The position numbers and the translations under genes are program-made. A DNA stretch of 64,000 nt from Mumia xiangluensis (GTDB lineage: Bacteria > Actinomycetota > Actinomycetes > Propionibacteriales > Nocardioidaceae). Shown in pieces: positions 37,209 to 46,338 of this stretch; the stretch's first letter is position 1, and each line of letters begins with the position of its first letter. A model generated the notes under the pieces. That model was not told the DNA's origin, ran no database searches, and saw nothing but the letters and a program-made list of their open reading frames with translations. The stretch lies in contig NZ_WJYO01000001.1 of the NCBI RefSeq assembly GCF_010994095.1, forward strand, positions 1,116,001 through 1,180,000, given 5' to 3'.

Positions 37209-40111
37209 CGCGCCCCTCCTGTCATCGGGGTGGACTCGTCGTCGGTGTACGAGCCGGGCAGGTCGGGCATCTCGTCCTCCGCGTCGGCGTCGATGCCACC
37301 GCCCAGGCTGCGCAGGACGTCGAGCATGAGACCGAACACGACGAGGTAGACGCCGATGTCGAAGAACAGCGACGTCACGAGGTGGATGTCGCCGATCGCC
37401 CACAGGTGGAGATCGATCGTCGCGCTCTGGAGCACCTGCCCGCCGAAGGCCAGCGGGGCGAGCGCGGCGCTCGTCGCGACAGCGAGCCCGAGCCCGAGGA
37501 CCCGACCAGCATCGACGGGTGCGGCCTCGTCCAGCTCGTACCGGCCACCGGCGAGATAGCGGACCATCAGGGCGAGACCCGCCATGAGGCCGCCCGCGAA
37601 CCCGCCTCCAGGGCCGTTGTGGCCGGCGAACACCAGCCACACCGAGAACAGGATGATCGTGTGGAACACGAGTCGCGTGACGATCTCGAAGACGATCGAA
37701 CGTCGCTCGGCGGACAATGTCCTGCCCGCACGCAGCCAGCGGCCGGTGTCCTGGTGGGACGGCAGCGGGTTGGCGGGGCTCTGAACGCCGCCGCGGCCGG
37801 TGATGAGGAAGATCAGCGAGGCGACACCGGTCGCGGCCACAACCAGCACGGACAGCTCGCCCATCGTGTCCCATGCGCGGATGTCGACCAGGGTCACGTT
37901 GACGATGTTGTGCCCGCCGCCGTACTCGACGGCGCTCTCGGGGAACTCCACCGACACCGGGTCGCCGATCCGGACGCCGGCCGCGGCGAGCGCGATGCCG
38001 GAGGCGAAGATCCCGGACGCGGCTCCGATCCCGACGCGGAGCCAGCGCGCCCGGGTCAGCGGGCGGTCGGAGAAGTACGGGACCATCCGGCGGAGCACGA
38101 GCACGAAGATCACGAGGGTGACGGTCTCGACCAGCACCTGTGTCAGCGCGAGGTCGGGAGCTCCGTGCAGCAGGAACAGCATCGCCGTGCAGTAGCCGGA
38201 GACGCCCGCGAGCAGCACGGCCTTGAGCCGCCGTCGCGAGCGGACGGTCAGCACCGCAGCGGTCGCCATCAGGACCGCGACGACGGCCTGCGCCGCCGAG
38301 TCGAACCATACGACGTCGTCGGTCCAGGTGCGGTTGAGCACCAAGGCGGTGCCGGGCACGAGGAGCACGACGACGAGGATCGACCCGAGGTAGAACGGCA
38401 GCGAACCGCGCTGCGTACGGCCGGTGACCTCGACGGCCAGACGGTCCGTGCCGCGCATGACGGCCTCGTACGACCGCTCGGCCGAGGGCATCCACGGTGC
38501 GGTGGGCACGTACTGGGCGCGGCGCTGCCAGACGAAGAGGGCGACACCGCCGAGCACCGCGATCGCCGACAGGCCGAGAGCGGGCGACAGGCCGTGCCAG
38601 AGGGCGAGCTCGGCGTGGTGGACACCCGGCGGGAAGAGGTGGTCGTACCCGGCCCACAGGTCGGTCAGCGCGCTCCCGAAGAAGCCCAGGACGAGCGACA
38701 CGGTCGCCAGCACGGCGGTCGGCGCCGCGAAGCCGACCGGCACCGCGACCAGGTCTGCGGGGCGCTCGACGCCGGGCTTGTCACCGAACACGCCCCAGAC
38801 GAACCGCAGCGTATAGGCCATGGTCAGCAGCGAGCCGACGACGAGCCCGGCGAGAACGAGGCTGCCGGCGACGGGGCCGATCCCTGTGCCGTCACCGTCC
38901 GCGACCACGTCGACGAACGCCCCGTAGACCGACTCCTTCGCGACGAAGCCCAGCATCGGTGGGATGCCGGCCATCGATGCCGCAGCGAGCACCGTGAACC
39001 CGAACAGCCAGGGCATCGCGGGCCGCAGCTGCGACAGCTTGCGCAGGTCGCGCGTGTGGGCCGAGTGGTCGACGATGCCCACCACCATGAACAGCGCCGC
39101 CTTGAACAACGCGTGTGCGACGACCATCGCCAGGCCTGCCAGGGCCGCGGCACGGGTGCCGAGACCGACGACCGCCGTCAGGAAGCCGAGCTGGCTCACC
39201 GTGCCGTACGCGAGGAGCAGCTTGACGTCGTGCTGTCCGAGAGCGCGGACGCCGCCGACGATCATCGTGACGACGCCGAGCGTGAGCAGGGCCGGCCGCC
39301 ACAGCGACACCTCGGCGAACGTCGGCGCCATGACCGCGACGAGGAAGACGCCGGCCTTCACCATCGCGGCGGCGTGCAGGTAGGCGCTCACCGGCGTCGG
39401 CGCCGCCATCGCGCCGGGCAGCCAGAAGTGGAACGGCACGAGGGCGGACTTCGACACCGCGCCGACCAGGACGAGCGCGATGGCGGCCGTCGTCGCGGCT
39501 CCGGACGGGGCGAGGCCCATGATCGCGTCGATCTGGTACGAGCCGGCGCTCTCGCCCAGCATGATGAAGCCGACCAGCATCGCCAGTCCGCCGAAGGTCG
39601 TCACGAGCAGGGCGGTCATCGCGGCGCGCCGGTTGGCGATGCGCTCGGGGTTGTGACCGATGAGGATGTAGGAGAAGACGGTCGTGAGCTCCCAGAAGAC
39701 GTAGAGGAGCAGCACGTCGCTCGCCAGGACGAGCCCCAGCATCGAGCCAGCGAAGGCGACGAAGGCGCCGGAGAACCGCCACAGCGCGGGGTCGTACGCC
39801 CGGAAGTACCAGGTGCAGTAGAGCAGGACCAGGGCGCCGATCCCCGTCACGAGCAGAGCGAGTGTCCAGCTGAGCGTGTCGAGACGCAGGCCGACCTCGA
39901 GCCCGATCGTCGGGACCCACTCGTACGTCTCGGTCCGGACCGCAGCATCGGGCCCCGCGACCTCGCCGCCCAGGGTGAGCAGCCAGACGAACACCGAGGC
40001 AGGCGCCAGGGCGAGGACCGGGAACGCGTAGCGGTCCAGTCGGCTGACGAGAGCAGGTGCTGCCGCTGCGGCGACCAGGTGGATCAACAGGGCGAGCAGC
40101 ATCAGATCCAC
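37205..40111 (-). CDS. mrpA: Mrp antiporter subunit A with fused subunit B domain
   Basis: A 968-residue first subunit of the operon. The NuoL-like part (about residues 1-550) has FVAFAGSMLGLVLASDVLLLYVFWELTTVFSYILIG and LVGAVSKSALVPFHFWLPGAMAAPTPVSAYLHAAAMVKAG with the functional Glu and Lys residues. A middle MnhA_C part and a C-terminal MnhB domain (about 800-930, FHTIILFSVWLVFAGHNGPGGGFAGGL) make it an A-B fusion, which explains the absence of a separate mrpB. The GTG at 40111 has GAGGAGG closely upstream; an ATG follows at 40102. All downstream subunits overlap by 4 bp. Confidence 0.94.
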   Translation of the reverse strand: MDLMLLALLIHLVAAAAAPALVSRLDRYAFPVLALAPASVFVWLLTLGGEVAGPDAAVRTETYEWVPTIGLEVGLRLDTLSWTLALLVTGIGALVLLYCTWYFRAYDPALWRFSGAFVAFAGSMLGLVLASDVLLLYVFWELTTVFSYILIGHNPERIANRRAAMTALLVTTFGGLAMLVGFIMLGESAGSYQIDAIMGLAPSGAATTAAIALVLVGAVSKSALVPFHFWLPGAMAAPTPVSAYLHAAAMVKAGVFLVAVMAPTFAEVSLWRPALLTLGVVTMIVGGVRALGQHDVKLLLAYGTVSQLGFLTAVVGLGTRAAALAGLAMVVAHALFKAALFMVVGIVDHSAHTRDLRKLSQLRPAMPWLFGFTVLAAASMAGIPPMLGFVAKESVYGAFVDVVADGDGTGIGPVAGSLVLAGLVVGSLLTMAYTLRFVWGVFGDKPGVERPADLVAVPVGFAAPTAVLATVSLVLGFFGSALTDLWAGYDHLFPPGVHHAELALWHGLSPALGLSAIAVLGGVALFVWQRRAQYVPTAPWMPSAERSYEAVMRGTDRLAVEVTGRTQRGSLPFYLGSILVVVLLVPGTALVLNRTWTDDVVWFDSAAQAVVAVLMATAAVLTVRSRRRLKAVLLAGVSGYCTAMLFLLHGAPDLALTQVLVETVTLVIFVLVLRRMVPYFSDRPLTRARWLRVGIGAASGIFASGIALAAAGVRIGDPVSVEFPESAVEYGGGHNIVNVTLVDIRAWDTMGELSVLVVAATGVASLIFLITGRGGVQSPANPLPSHQDTGRWLRAGRTLSAERRSIVFEIVTRLVFHTIILFSVWLVFAGHNGPGGGFAGGLMAGLALMVRYLAGGRYELDEAAPVDAGRVLGLGLAVATSAALAPLAFGGQVLQSATIDLHLWAIGDIHLVTSLFFDIGVYLVVFGLMLDVLRSLGGGIDADAEDEMPDLPGSYTDDESTPMTGGAR

Positions 40112-40244
40112 CTGCCTCCTCTGCCGCCGTCACCCGTGGGGCAATTCTAAGGGTCGGCCCCTGAAGGCCGCCGGGGGCCGTTCACAGGAACCTCACAGCC
40201 TCTGCCCAGGCGGGTCGGAGAGACCTGGGACAGACTCGTGGGCG

Positions 40245-40946
40245 ATGGCCACCGAAGACACTCCAGCACGGCTGCTCGTCGTCGACGACGACGCGAGCAT
40301 CCTCGACCTGCTCGCCTCCAGCCTCCGGTTCGCCGGGTTCGACGTGGCGACCGCCACCGACGGCCGGCAGGCCCTCGACACCATCGTCACCGACCCCGCG
40401 CTCGACCTCGTCGTGCTCGACGTCATGATGCCTCGCGTCGACGGGTTCGAGGTCGTGAAGCGGCTTCGTGCCGAGCGGCGTGAGGTCCCTGTCATCTTCC
40501 TGACGGCGCGCGACACTCCCGCCGACCGGGTCAGCGGACTGACGGCGGGGGGCGACGACTACCTCGCGAAGCCGTTCAGCCTCGACGAGCTGGTCGCACG
40601 CGTCCATGCCGTGCTGCGTCGTACGCGTCGGTCGGAGGCGTCGGACTCGCGGCTGCGGCTGGCCGACCTCGAGATGGACACCGACAGCCACGAGGTCCGC
40701 AAGGCCGGCCACCTCGTCGAGCTGTCGCCGACGGAGTTCAAGCTCCTGCGCTACCTCCTGCTCAACAGCGGGCGGGTGCTGAGCAAGCAGCAGATCCTCG
40801 ACCACGTCTGGAACTACGACTTCGGCGGAGACGGCAACGTCGTCGAGACCTACGTGTCGTACCTGCGACGCAAGCTCGACACCGCCGAGCCACGACTGAT
40901 CCACACGGTGCGCGGCGTGGGATACGTCCTGCGGCGTCCGCGATGA
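40245..40946 (+). CDS. OmpR-family response regulator
   Basis: A 233-residue regulator with a receiver domain (VVDDDASILD acidic pocket, phosphoacceptor Asp59 in VVLDVMMPR, Lys in LAKPFSLDEL). It also has a winged-helix DNA-binding domain (LSPTEFKLLRYLLLNSGRVLSKQQILDHVW, VETYVSYLRRKLD, RGVGYVLR). The ATG at 40245 has no obvious Shine-Dalgarno. It overlaps the kinase by ATGA. The pair resembles TcrXY/TrcRS-type systems. It starts 133 bp from the divergent mrp operon, so either flank could be a target. Confidence 0.92.
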   Translation: MATEDTPARLLVVDDDASILDLLASSLRFAGFDVATATDGRQALDTIVTDPALDLVVLDVMMPRVDGFEVVKRLRAERREVPVIFLTARDTPADRVSGLTAGGDDYLAKPFSLDELVARVHAVLRRTRRSEASDSRLRLADLEMDTDSHEVRKAGHLVELSPTEFKLLRYLLLNSGRVLSKQQILDHVWNYDFGGDGNVVETYVSYLRRKLDTAEPRLIHTVRGVGYVLRRPR

Positions 40947-42397
40947 GCGCCACGCGGCAGCCCTCGTCCGTCTCAGGGCTGATCCGTCGGTGGCGCGACC
41001 AGCCCCTGCGCGTCCAGCTCGTCGTCGTCCTGGTGGCGATGGTGACGATCGCACTCGTCGTCAGCGCGCTCGCCACCAACGTGCTCCTCGAGCGGACGCT
41101 CACCCAGCGGGTCGACCGTCAGCTGACGTCGGAGGCCGACCGGCTGGCGAACGGCCCGGGTCCGCGGCCGCTGGAGGCGGCAGGGCGCGCCGGGCTGCCG
41201 TCGCAGTACGTGATCCAGTTCTTCGACGACGCCGGCAACGCGTCGGACCCGATCGCCGACGACCGGCTCGACCCCGCCGACTACCCGGATCTTCCGTCCC
41301 CTGACGAGGTCACCCTCGACGAGCCGCTGACCGTGTCGTCGGTCGACGACGGCAGGCAGTGGCGCGTCGTCTTCACCACCACGCGTGACGGGCTGACGGC
41401 CGCGGTCGCGGTCGGCCTCGACGACGTCTCCGCGACGTTGACTCAGCTGCGCTGGATCGAGCTCGCCATCGCGGCCGTCGTGCTGCTCGCCCTGGCTCTC
41501 GTCAGCTCCGCCGTCGTACGGCGCAGCCTGCGTCCGCTCGTCGAGGTCGAGGCGACCGCGGAGTCGATCGCCGCCGGGGACCTGACGGCTCGCGTCGACA
41601 CCGGCCTCGACCCGCGCACCGAGGTCGGCGCGCTGTCGGCATCGCTCGACACCATGCTCGGGCACATCGAGGATGCCGTCCGCAACCGCGAGGAGGAGGC
41701 GCGCAGGGCCGAGGAGTCGGAGCGGCGGATGCGCCGCTTTGTCGCCGACGCCAGCCACGAGCTCCGTACGCCGCTGACGTCGATCCGGGGCTTCGCCGAG
41801 CTGTACGGCCAGGGTGCTGCGGCTGACCAGGCGACCGTGGACCGGTTCATGGGGCGGATCCGCCAGGAGGCCGACCGGATGGGCGTCCTCGTCGAGGACC
41901 TCCTCCTGCTCGCCCGGCTCGACCAGGAGCGACCGCTGCTCCAGGACCCGGTCGACCTCCGTGAGCTGGCTCGCGACGCCGCCGTCGACGCACGAGCCGT
42001 TCAGCCGGATCGCGTGATCGTCGCACCCGACGCGGGGGCTCCCGTGGTGGTCGAGGGCGACGAGGCCCGCCTGCGCCAGGTCCTCGGCAACATCGTGGGC
42101 AACGCGCTCGCGCACACGCCCGTGGACGCCGAGGTCCGGATCGACGTGAGCATCGACGGGGACGACGGTGTGGTCGCGGTGTCGGACGCCGGGCCGGGCC
42201 TCGACCCGCAGCAGGCGGACCACGTGTTCGAACGCTTCTACCGTGCCGACGAAGCACGCAGCCGCGAGGACGGAGGGTCCGGGCTCGGGCTCGCGATCGT
42301 GTCCGCGCTCGTGGCGGGCCACGGCGGTCGCGTCGACCTCGACACGGCGCCCGGCGAGGGTGCGACGTTCACGGTGCGGATCCCGCTCGCCCGCTGA
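40943..42397 (+). CDS. HAMP-domain sensor histidine kinase
   Basis: A 484-residue classical kinase: TM1 at about residues 25-48, an extracytoplasmic sensor of about 120 residues rich in Asp and Pro, TM2 at about 175-195, and HAMP to about 250. The HisKA box FVADASHELRTPLTSIRG carries His272. The HATPase has NIVGNALAHTP, DAGPGLD and GGSGLGLAIV. The sensed signal is unknown. It is the second gene of the two-component operon; the repeat cluster follows 3 bp after its stop codon. Confidence 0.93.
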   Translation: MSATRQPSSVSGLIRRWRDQPLRVQLVVVLVAMVTIALVVSALATNVLLERTLTQRVDRQLTSEADRLANGPGPRPLEAAGRAGLPSQYVIQFFDDAGNASDPIADDRLDPADYPDLPSPDEVTLDEPLTVSSVDDGRQWRVVFTTTRDGLTAAVAVGLDDVSATLTQLRWIELAIAAVVLLALALVSSAVVRRSLRPLVEVEATAESIAAGDLTARVDTGLDPRTEVGALSASLDTMLGHIEDAVRNREEEARRAEESERRMRRFVADASHELRTPLTSIRGFAELYGQGAAADQATVDRFMGRIRQEADRMGVLVEDLLLLARLDQERPLLQDPVDLRELARDAAVDARAVQPDRVIVAPDAGAPVVVEGDEARLRQVLGNIVGNALAHTPVDAEVRIDVSIDGDDGVVAVSDAGPGLDPQQADHVFERFYRADEARSREDGGSGLGLAIVSALVAGHGGRVDLDTAPGEGATFTVRIPLAR

Positions 42398-42400
42398 GGC

Positions 42401-42582
42401 CCCATCTTCTGCTGGTCGGCCCCATCTTCTGCTGGTCGAGTAGGGCGGAGCGCCAGCGGAGCCCGTATCCCTCCGCTGGTCGAGTAGGGCGGAGCGCCAG
42501 CGGAGCCCGTATCGAGACCGGGTCTCGACCGGGGGGGTCTCGATATGTCCTCGCCCAGCGGCTCGGACTACTCGACCGGCGG
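42401..42582. repeat. type-B repeat cluster: two direct 40-46 bp units and one inverted unit
   Basis: Unit B1 (42431-42469) and unit B2 (42474-42519) are direct copies beginning GCTGGTCGAGTAGGGCGGAG. B2 ends ATCGAGACC. A GGTCTCGACC fragment (42521-42530) and a diverged inverted unit (42536-42582, GGTCTCGATATG...CTACTCGACCGG) follow. A 20-bp CCCATCTTCTGCTGGTCG-type duplication lies at 42401 and 42421. The ends match those of the 30-bp arrays near 30 kb while the centres differ. The rest of the 265-bp gap (42583-42662) shows no further structure. Confidence 0.85.
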
Positions 42583-42662
42583 GGATGGGGCGGCGGCAAC
42601 TCACAGTCGACTCCCAGGCTTGCCGCAGGGGAACGTGAAGTTCCGGCGCGACCGTGAGGGAC

Positions 42663-43895
42663 ATGAGCCAGTCATCCCCCGTGATCGACATCGTCGTCCC
42701 GGTCCTGAATGAGGCGCACGTCCTCGAACGTAGCGTGCACCGGCTGCGGACCTACCTCGACACCGCCGTCCCGTATGCGAGCCGGGTGGTGATCGCCGAC
42801 AACGGCAGTACCGACGGTACGGCGGAGGTTGCCGCCGACCTCGCGGCGACGCTGCACGGGGTGGAGCTGGTCCGCATCCCCGAGCGCGGCCGCGGACGGG
42901 CGCTCGCGACGGTCTGGTCGCGCAGCACGGCCACGGTCGTCGCGTACATGGACGTGGACCTCTCCACCGACCTCGACGCCCTGATGCCGCTGGTCGCGCC
43001 GCTGCTCTCGGGCCACTCCGACGTGGCGATCGGGACGCGGCTGCGTCGTGACTCCCGCGTCGTACGGGGGACGAAGCGCGAGGCGCTCTCGCGGGGCTAC
43101 AACACGATCCTCCGGGTCGCGCTCGGCGCCCGGTTCAGCGACGCGCAGTGCGGCTTCAAGGCCGTGCGTGCCGACGTCGCCCAGGCGCTGCTCCCGTACG
43201 TCGAGGACACCACCTGGTTCTTCGACACCGAGCTCCTGGTCCTTGCCGAGCGCGCCGGCCTCCGGATCGCCGAGGTCCCCGTCGACTGGGTCGACGACCC
43301 CGACAGCCGGGTTGCGATCGCGTCGACCGTACGCGACGACCTGCGGGGCGTCGCGCGGATGGCGCGGGGCCTGACGACGGGGTCGCTCGACCTCGAACCC
43401 GTACGCCGAGCCTTCGGCCGCTCACGACCCGTGATGCCGATCGGCATCCGGGTGGTCAGGTTCGGCCTCGTCGGCGCGCTCAGCACGATCGCGTACGCGG
43501 TCCTCTTCCTGCTGGCCCGCGAGGTCGCCTCCGCGCAGGTCGCGAACCTCGTCGCCCTCGTGATCACCGCGATCGGCAACACCGCGCTCAACCGGCGCTT
43601 CACCTTCGAGGTCGTCGGTGCCGGCGGACTCGCCCGGCACCACCTCCAGGGACTGGTCGCCTTCGGCTGCGGCTGGGTGCTCACCGCGTCGGCGCTGCTG
43701 CTCACGGCAGGCCATGGCCACACGCCGCTCACGGAGGTCGGCGTCCTCACGATCGCGAACGTCGCGGCGACTGCGCTGCGGTTCCTGATGCTCGACCGCT
43801 GGGTGTTCGCCGACCGCCAGCGCGGGGCCGTCGTCCCCGCCCCACTCCGCACCGACACGCTCACCGCCCCGGCGGACGAGAGGAGCATCGCATGA
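42663..43895 (+). CDS. GT2 glycosyltransferase fused to a GtrA-type flippase domain
   Basis: A 410-residue membrane protein. The N-terminal GT-A domain (about residues 1-235) is DPM/DPG-synthase-like, with VIDIVVPVLNEAHVL, ADNGSTDGT, the DxD-like YMDVDLSTDLDAL and QCGFKAVRAD. It would transfer a sugar to polyprenyl phosphate at the cytoplasmic face. The C-terminal GtrA domain (about 265-395) has four helices (VRFGLVGALSTIAYAVLF, NTALNRRFTFE, RFLMLDRWVFA) and would flip or carry the lipid-linked sugar. It overlaps the GT39 gene by ATGA. The fusion supports a single lipid-sugar supply step. Confidence 0.88.
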   Translation: MSQSSPVIDIVVPVLNEAHVLERSVHRLRTYLDTAVPYASRVVIADNGSTDGTAEVAADLAATLHGVELVRIPERGRGRALATVWSRSTATVVAYMDVDLSTDLDALMPLVAPLLSGHSDVAIGTRLRRDSRVVRGTKREALSRGYNTILRVALGARFSDAQCGFKAVRADVAQALLPYVEDTTWFFDTELLVLAERAGLRIAEVPVDWVDDPDSRVAIASTVRDDLRGVARMARGLTTGSLDLEPVRRAFGRSRPVMPIGIRVVRFGLVGALSTIAYAVLFLLAREVASAQVANLVALVITAIGNTALNRRFTFEVVGAGGLARHHLQGLVAFGCGWVLTASALLLTAGHGHTPLTEVGVLTIANVAATALRFLMLDRWVFADRQRGAVVPAPLRTDTLTAPADERSIA

Positions 43896-45808
43896 CCACG
43901 CTCGCACGAGAGACAGCTTCCGCGCCTGTCGGTGCGCCCGCCGATGCCGCGGCGACGAGCCGCTGGTGGACCGTCGACCGCACGCTCCTCGTCGCGCTGC
44001 TCGCGGCGACGGCCGTGGCGTACTGCTGGAACCTGTCGATCAACGGCTACGCCAACGAGTACTACGCGGCGGCCGTGCAGGCGGGTTCGGAGAGCTGGAA
44101 GGCCTGGTTCTTCGGCGCCCTCGACGCGTCGAACGGCATCACCGTCGACAAGACGCCGGCCTCGCTGTGGGTGATGGGCGTGTCCGCGCGTCTCTTCGGG
44201 TTCAGCTCCTTCAGCATGCTGCTGCCGCAGGCACTCCTCGGCGTCGCGAGCGTCGGTGTCCTGTACGCGGCGGTGAAGCGCTGGGCCGGCCCGTGGTCGG
44301 CGCTGATCGCCGGAGCGGTGCTCGCGACCACCCCGGTCGCGGCGCTGATGTTCCGGTTCAACAACCCGGACGCGCTGCTCGTCTTCCTCATGGTCTCCGC
44401 TGCGTGGGCGGTGACCCGGGCGGTCGACGCCAAGAAGGCGCTCCGCTGGATGGTCCTGGCCGGGCTCCTGATCGGGTTCGCGTTCCTGGCGAAGATGCTC
44501 CAGGCGTTCCTGGTCGTCCCCGGGATGGCGCTCGCGTACGGCGTCGCCGGCGCGGCGCAGCTGCGTACCCGTCTTCTTCACCTCCTCGCCGCCGGCGGTG
44601 CCGTGATCGTCGGAGCCGGGTGGTGGGTGCTCGTCGCCGAGCTGTGGCCAGCGGGGTCGCGGCCGTACATCGGTGGCTCGACCGGGAACAGCATCCTCGA
44701 GCTCACGCTCGGCTACAACGGCCTCGGCAGGCTCAACGGCGAAGAGACCGGGTCCGTCGGCGGTGGAGGGGGTCAGGGCGGTCAGTGGGGGACGCCCGGC
44801 ATCGGGCGCCTCTTCAGCTCGCAGATGCAGACTCAGGCGAGCTGGCTCCTCCCGGCAGCGCTGGTGGCGCTCAGTGTCCTGGCGGCCTTCTCCTGGCGCG
44901 CGGCGCGGACCGACCGGATGCGCGCGTTCGTGATCGTCTGGGGCGGATGGCTGATCGTCACGGGGCTGACGTTCAGCCTCATGCAGGGGATCATCCACGA
45001 GTACTACACGGTGGCGCTCGCACCGGCGATCGCCGCGCTGGTCGGGGTCGGGACCGTCCTGCTCTGGCGGCGCCGTACGGAGCTGGTGCCGCGGGCGGTT
45101 CTCGCGGGGACGGTCTTCCTGACGGGGGTCTGGCAGTGGCGGCTCCTGGCTGCGACCCCGGCGTTCCTGCCGTGGCTTCGCTGGGTCGTCGTCGTGGCAG
45201 CGGTCGCCGCCGGTGTCCTGCTCCTGCTCGGGCCCGAGCTCACCCTCGTCGGTGCCAGGGCTCGACGCCTCGCGGTCGCGGTCGCGGTCCTCGTCGGGAT
45301 CGTCGCGCTCGCCGGTCCGACCGCGTCGGCGATCGAGACCGTCGGCACAGCGCACACGGGGTCGATCGTGACCGCAGGCCCGTCCTCGGGCGGGGGGCCG
45401 GGCAGGGGCGGTGGGTTCGGAGGCGCGGCGCCAGGCGGAACCGGGACCGGTGGCACCAGCTTCCTCGGGGGCAACGGGATCGCCGGTGTCAGCGACGACG
45501 TCGTGCGGCTCCTCCAGAGCGGCGACTACCGGTGGGCCGCTGCGGCGCAGACCGCCAACGGTGCAGCGCCGTTGCAGCTCGCCTCCGGGGAGCCGGTCCT
45601 CGCCATCGGCGGCTTCAACGGCACCGACGACTACCCGACCCTCGACCAGTTCAAGGAGTGGGTCGCGGCCGGCGAGATCCACTTCTACGTCGCCGGCACC
45701 GGCCGGGGCGGCGGAAGCAACAGCGAGATCGAGAGCTGGGTGACCGCGAGCTTCACGGCGCAGACCGTGGACGGCACCACGCTGTACGACCTCACGTCCG
45801 CGCAGTGA
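43892..45808 (+). CDS. GT39-family (ArnT/PMT-like) membrane glycosyltransferase
   Basis: A 638-residue polytopic enzyme with about 12 helices. The first periplasmic loop has NGYANEYYAAAVQAG and ITVDKTPASLWVMG, the acidic-loop signature of the PMT/ArnT fold, which takes sugars from polyprenyl phosphate. Two glycine-rich insertions (GGGGGQGGQWG near residue 290 and GGGPGRGGGFGG near 500) are characteristic of the actinobacterial subgroup. A soluble C-terminal domain ends in DGTTLYDLTS. The upstream GT2-GtrA protein is the likely lipid-sugar supplier. The acceptor (protein or cell-wall glycan) is unknown. Confidence 0.87.
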   Translation: MTTLARETASAPVGAPADAAATSRWWTVDRTLLVALLAATAVAYCWNLSINGYANEYYAAAVQAGSESWKAWFFGALDASNGITVDKTPASLWVMGVSARLFGFSSFSMLLPQALLGVASVGVLYAAVKRWAGPWSALIAGAVLATTPVAALMFRFNNPDALLVFLMVSAAWAVTRAVDAKKALRWMVLAGLLIGFAFLAKMLQAFLVVPGMALAYGVAGAAQLRTRLLHLLAAGGAVIVGAGWWVLVAELWPAGSRPYIGGSTGNSILELTLGYNGLGRLNGEETGSVGGGGGQGGQWGTPGIGRLFSSQMQTQASWLLPAALVALSVLAAFSWRAARTDRMRAFVIVWGGWLIVTGLTFSLMQGIIHEYYTVALAPAIAALVGVGTVLLWRRRTELVPRAVLAGTVFLTGVWQWRLLAATPAFLPWLRWVVVVAAVAAGVLLLLGPELTLVGARARRLAVAVAVLVGIVALAGPTASAIETVGTAHTGSIVTAGPSSGGGPGRGGGFGGAAPGGTGTGGTSFLGGNGIAGVSDDVVRLLQSGDYRWAAAAQTANGAAPLQLASGEPVLAIGGFNGTDDYPTLDQFKEWVAAGEIHFYVAGTGRGGGSNSEIESWVTASFTAQTVDGTTLYDLTSAQ

Positions 45809-45844
45809 CGCGCTGACCTCACCACAACCACGAAGGACAGAGAG

Positions 45845-46183
45845 ATGAATGAGACGAACCCCCAGCAGCCGTCGTACGAACCGCAGCCGCAGCCCCAGCC
45901 CCAGCCCCAGCAGCCGCAGCCCCAGCCGACCGCGGGCTGGCGTGGGACCGACCGCAAGACCCGGATCGGCGCCGCCATCGCCGGGATCGCGCTGTGCGGC
46001 TTCGGGTTCCTCGGAGGGATGGCCGTCGGCACCGCCTCGGCCGACGACGGGCAGGGCGGCCCGGGCTGGGGCGGCGGTCGTCCGGGGATGGGCGGTGGTC
46101 CTCCGGGAATGAGCCAGGACGGTACGGGCCCGCAGGGCGGGGGCGGGATGCCCGGCGGATCCGGCACGGACTCCGGAATCTAG
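45845..46183 (+). CDS. small membrane protein with PQ-repeat head and Gly/Pro/Met tail
   Basis: A 112-residue protein. Residues 1-30 are a Pro-Gln repeat (QPQPQPQPQQPQPQP). One transmembrane helix follows (about residues 40-62, IGAAIAGIALCGFGFLGGMAVG), then a low-complexity extracytoplasmic tail of Gly, Pro and Met. It starts 36 bp after the GT39 stop. Its Gly-rich tail is similar in composition to the GT39 loops. It could be a partner or acceptor of that enzyme; no homologous family is recognised. Confidence 0.65.
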   Translation: MNETNPQQPSYEPQPQPQPQPQQPQPQPTAGWRGTDRKTRIGAAIAGIALCGFGFLGGMAVGTASADDGQGGPGWGGGRPGMGGGPPGMSQDGTGPQGGGGMPGGSGTDSGI

Positions 46184-46210
46184 CCCGCAGTCACGCGCGT
46201 CAACCCGTGC

Positions 46211-46326
46211 GCGGTGAGCCTGGTCCCACGGCACGGGCGGTGCGTGGGATTCAGCTCACCGCGGGTCGGTTGGACGGGCGGTGCGTGGGACTCAGCTCAC
46301 CGCCGGTCGGTTGGGCGGGCGGTGCC
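46211..46326. repeat. 41-bp tandem repeat with an inverted copy
   Basis: Two 41-bp direct copies (46234-46274 and 46275-46315) share GTGCGTGGGA, TCAGCTCACCG and GGTCGGTTGG. A partial third begins at 46316. The segment 46211-46233 is an imperfect inverse of the first copy and could pair with it, forming a long hairpin after the operon. The sequence is unrelated to the GGTCTCGAT repeats. Confidence 0.75.
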
Positions 46327-46338
46327 GTGTGGCCGACC

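Noticed and set aside
37382-40150. 922-codon open frame on the plus strand opposite mrpA
   Set aside because: It is the antisense frame of mrpA in high-GC DNA, with Arg/Asp/Gln-rich low-complexity translation and no domain. MrpA has full family motifs and operon overlaps.
45845-45935. PQ-codon repeat as a DNA-level tandem repeat or regulatory element
   Set aside because: The CAGCCC/CCGCAG repetition is in frame with a plausible small membrane protein and has a Shine-Dalgarno, so a coding explanation suffices.
43097-46234. 1045-codon open frame on the minus strand opposite the glycosyltransferases
   Set aside because: The translation is Arg/Pro/Gly-rich with no recognisable motif, and the opposite strand carries two well-supported glycosyltransferase genes coupled by ATGA.
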